Of a DNA stretch of 6,158 nucleotides, positions 5,632-6,158 are shown piece after piece. The position numbers and the translations under genes are program-made. A model generated the notes under the pieces. That model was given only the letters and a program-made list of their open reading frames with translations, searched no databases and had not been told where the DNA came from. Numbering within the stretch: the first letter of the stretch is position 1; every line of letters starts with the position of its first letter. The stretch comes from Chloroflexota bacterium (GTDB lineage Bacteria > Chloroflexota > Dehalococcoidia > SM23-28-2 > RBG-16-64-32). The DNA lies in the NCBI GenBank assembly GCA_022564695.1, contig JADFKX010000125.1:1-6158 (forward strand), given 5' to 3'.

Positions 5632-5994
5632 ATGCTGACGATCACCGCCAAGGCTGTCGATAAGGCCAAAGCGCTCTTCAAGGAGAAGGGGTTAGAAGGC
5701 GAAGCCGCCCTGCGCGTGTTCGTCGTCGGCGGCGGCTGCTCCGGCTACCAGTACGGCATGTCGGTCGCCCAAAAGCCCGACGAGGAAGACTTCGTGATTG
5801 AGCACGATGGCGTCAAGCTGGTAGTGGACCCGGACAGCGCCCCTCTGCTGGAAGGGGCGGAGATCGACTACGTGGACGACCTGATGAAGGCTGGCTTCAC
5901 CATCTTCAACCCCAACGCCGTCAAGTCCTGCGCCTGTGGCACCAGCTTCGACACAGCGGAGAGCAGCGGCCAGGCGAAGCCCTGTAGCCACTAG
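5632..5994 (+). CDS. erpA: A-type iron-sulfur cluster carrier, ErpA/IscA family
   Basis: The 120-residue protein belongs to the HesB/IscA/ErpA family, small cytoplasmic carriers that hold Fe-S clusters and pass them to target enzymes. All three ligand cysteines are present: Cys36 in GGGCSGYQYGM, and Cys100 and Cys102 in SCACGTSF. The family core is also seen in VKLVVDPDSAPLLEGAEIDYVDD (cut after position 83) and FTIFNPNAVK (89-98). GGCSGYQYG and NPNA look nearer ErpA than IscA, but SufA or IscA naming is possible. The tail has an extra Cys118 past the usual end. The ATG at 5632 has AAGGGG (5619-5624) seven bases upstream. No isc or suf genes adjoin it. It appears to be a single-gene unit, with its own promoter at 5549-5577 and a strong terminator just after the stop. 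Confidence 0.95.
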   Translation: MLTITAKAVDKAKALFKEKGLEGEAALRVFVVGGGCSGYQYGMSVAQKPDEEDFVIEHDGVKLVVDPDSAPLLEGAEIDYVDDLMKAGFTIFNPNAVKSCACGTSFDTAESSGQAKPCSH

Positions 5995-6016
5995 ACGAAA
6001 CAGCGATAACGCCTAG

Positions 6017-6045
6017 GGCCCGAAGCGCTCTGCTTCGGGCCTTTT
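6017..6045 (+). terminator. Intrinsic (Rho-independent) terminator of erpA
   Basis: GGCCCGAAGC (6017-6026) and GCTTCGGGCC (6032-6041) form a perfect 10-bp stem with a 5-base loop (GCTCT), followed directly by TTTT (6042-6045). It starts 22 bases after the erpA stop. Confidence 0.93.
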
Positions 6046-6064
6046 GTAATATAGGGGCGGCCCG

Positions 6065-6082
6065 GGAAGGCTAAAGCCTTCC
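6065..6082. repeat. Short perfect hairpin in the leader of the EVE-like gene
   Basis: GGAAGGC (6065-6071) and GCCTTCC (6076-6082) form a perfect 7-bp stem with loop TAAA. It lies between the erpA terminator and the next ribosome binding site. With no T-run after it, it is not a terminator. It looks like the kind of short palindrome that is often dispersed between genes, but only one copy is in this window. Confidence 0.5.
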
Positions 6083-6106
6083 GCCATACCAGGGAGGAGG
6101 TTGGTC

Positions 6107-6158
6107 TTGCCCAACTACTGGATCGTCGTCGGCTCTGAGGAGAACATGCGCATAGCCG
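6107..6158 (+). CDS. Start of an EVE-domain-like protein, cut by the right window edge
   Basis: Only 17 codons are visible, reading MPNYWIVVGSEENMRIA. The pattern N-Y-W-I-V-V-x-S at the very start is typical of EVE-domain (UPF0310-like) proteins, a PUA-like fold some of whose members bind modified bases in DNA or RNA. The TTG at 6107 is chosen because AGGAGG (6095-6100) stands six bases upstream. An in-frame TTG at 6101 would leave no spacing. The gene follows the erpA terminator and so is a separate transcript. I see no clear promoter between terminator and start, where a hairpin lies (6065-6082). Family assignment rests on a short N-terminus and is moderate; that a gene starts here is likely. 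Confidence 0.6.
   Translation, partial: MPNYWIVVGSEENMRIA

Noticed and set aside
5379..5681. A 100-codon - strand open frame in the erpA upstream region
   Set aside because: Its start lies inside erpA, it covers the erpA promoter and ribosome binding site, and it has no ribosome binding site or recognisable protein.

Overview
This 6.2 kb window is bacterial and GC-rich. It carries ordinary chromosomal genes: a GroEL chaperonin under a perfect CIRCE operator, an ErpA/IscA-type iron-sulfur carrier, a ROK-family sugar kinase, a secreted lipoprotein, and several proteins I cannot name. High G+C, TTG/GTG starts, 17-bp-spaced sigma70-like promoters, HrcA/CIRCE control and a GroEL tail without GGM repeats would suit Chloroflexota (Dehalococcoidia-like) or a related uncultivated high-GC lineage. 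That placement is inference only. There are no rRNA, tRNA, CRISPR or transposase genes.

Layout. The left edge holds the 3' end of an unidentified + strand gene (to 343) that runs through a 13-G homopolymer. It converges on a - strand lipoprotein gene (340-1230), with the two stop codons sharing one CTAG. The lipoprotein gene has visibly lower G+C, has its own promoter, and is bracketed by an imperfect 21-bp direct repeat (323-343 and 1325-1345). Next, on the - strand, is a ROK kinase (1355-2331). As given it is broken by a frameshift near 2217-2219, which separates its N-terminal phosphate-binding DLGGT motif from the rest. Then comes the chaperonin unit, also on the - strand: promoter and CIRCE (4558-4617), groEL (2896-4515), and 26 bp later an unknown 146-residue protein (2429-2869). 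No groES lies beside groEL.

Upstream of groEL, on the - strand, is a 198-residue alanine/glycine-rich protein (4707-5303) with two long GxxxG glycine-zipper blocks. It is divergent from the erpA-like gene (5632-5994, +). The 328-bp gap between them holds two oppositely directed promoter candidates with the same layout, TTGAC(A/T)-N17-TACGCT. A strong intrinsic terminator follows erpA, then a short perfect hairpin, then the first 17 codons of an EVE-domain-like gene that runs off the right edge.

The shared theme, as inference, is housekeeping and stress physiology: heat-shock folding, Fe-S cluster delivery, and possibly a stress- or membrane-associated zipper protein. I see no convincing new multi-gene system. 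The most useful follow-ups are the ROK frameshift, the repeat-flanked lipoprotein, the glycine-zipper protein, the matching divergent promoters, and the unknown gene in the groEL unit.
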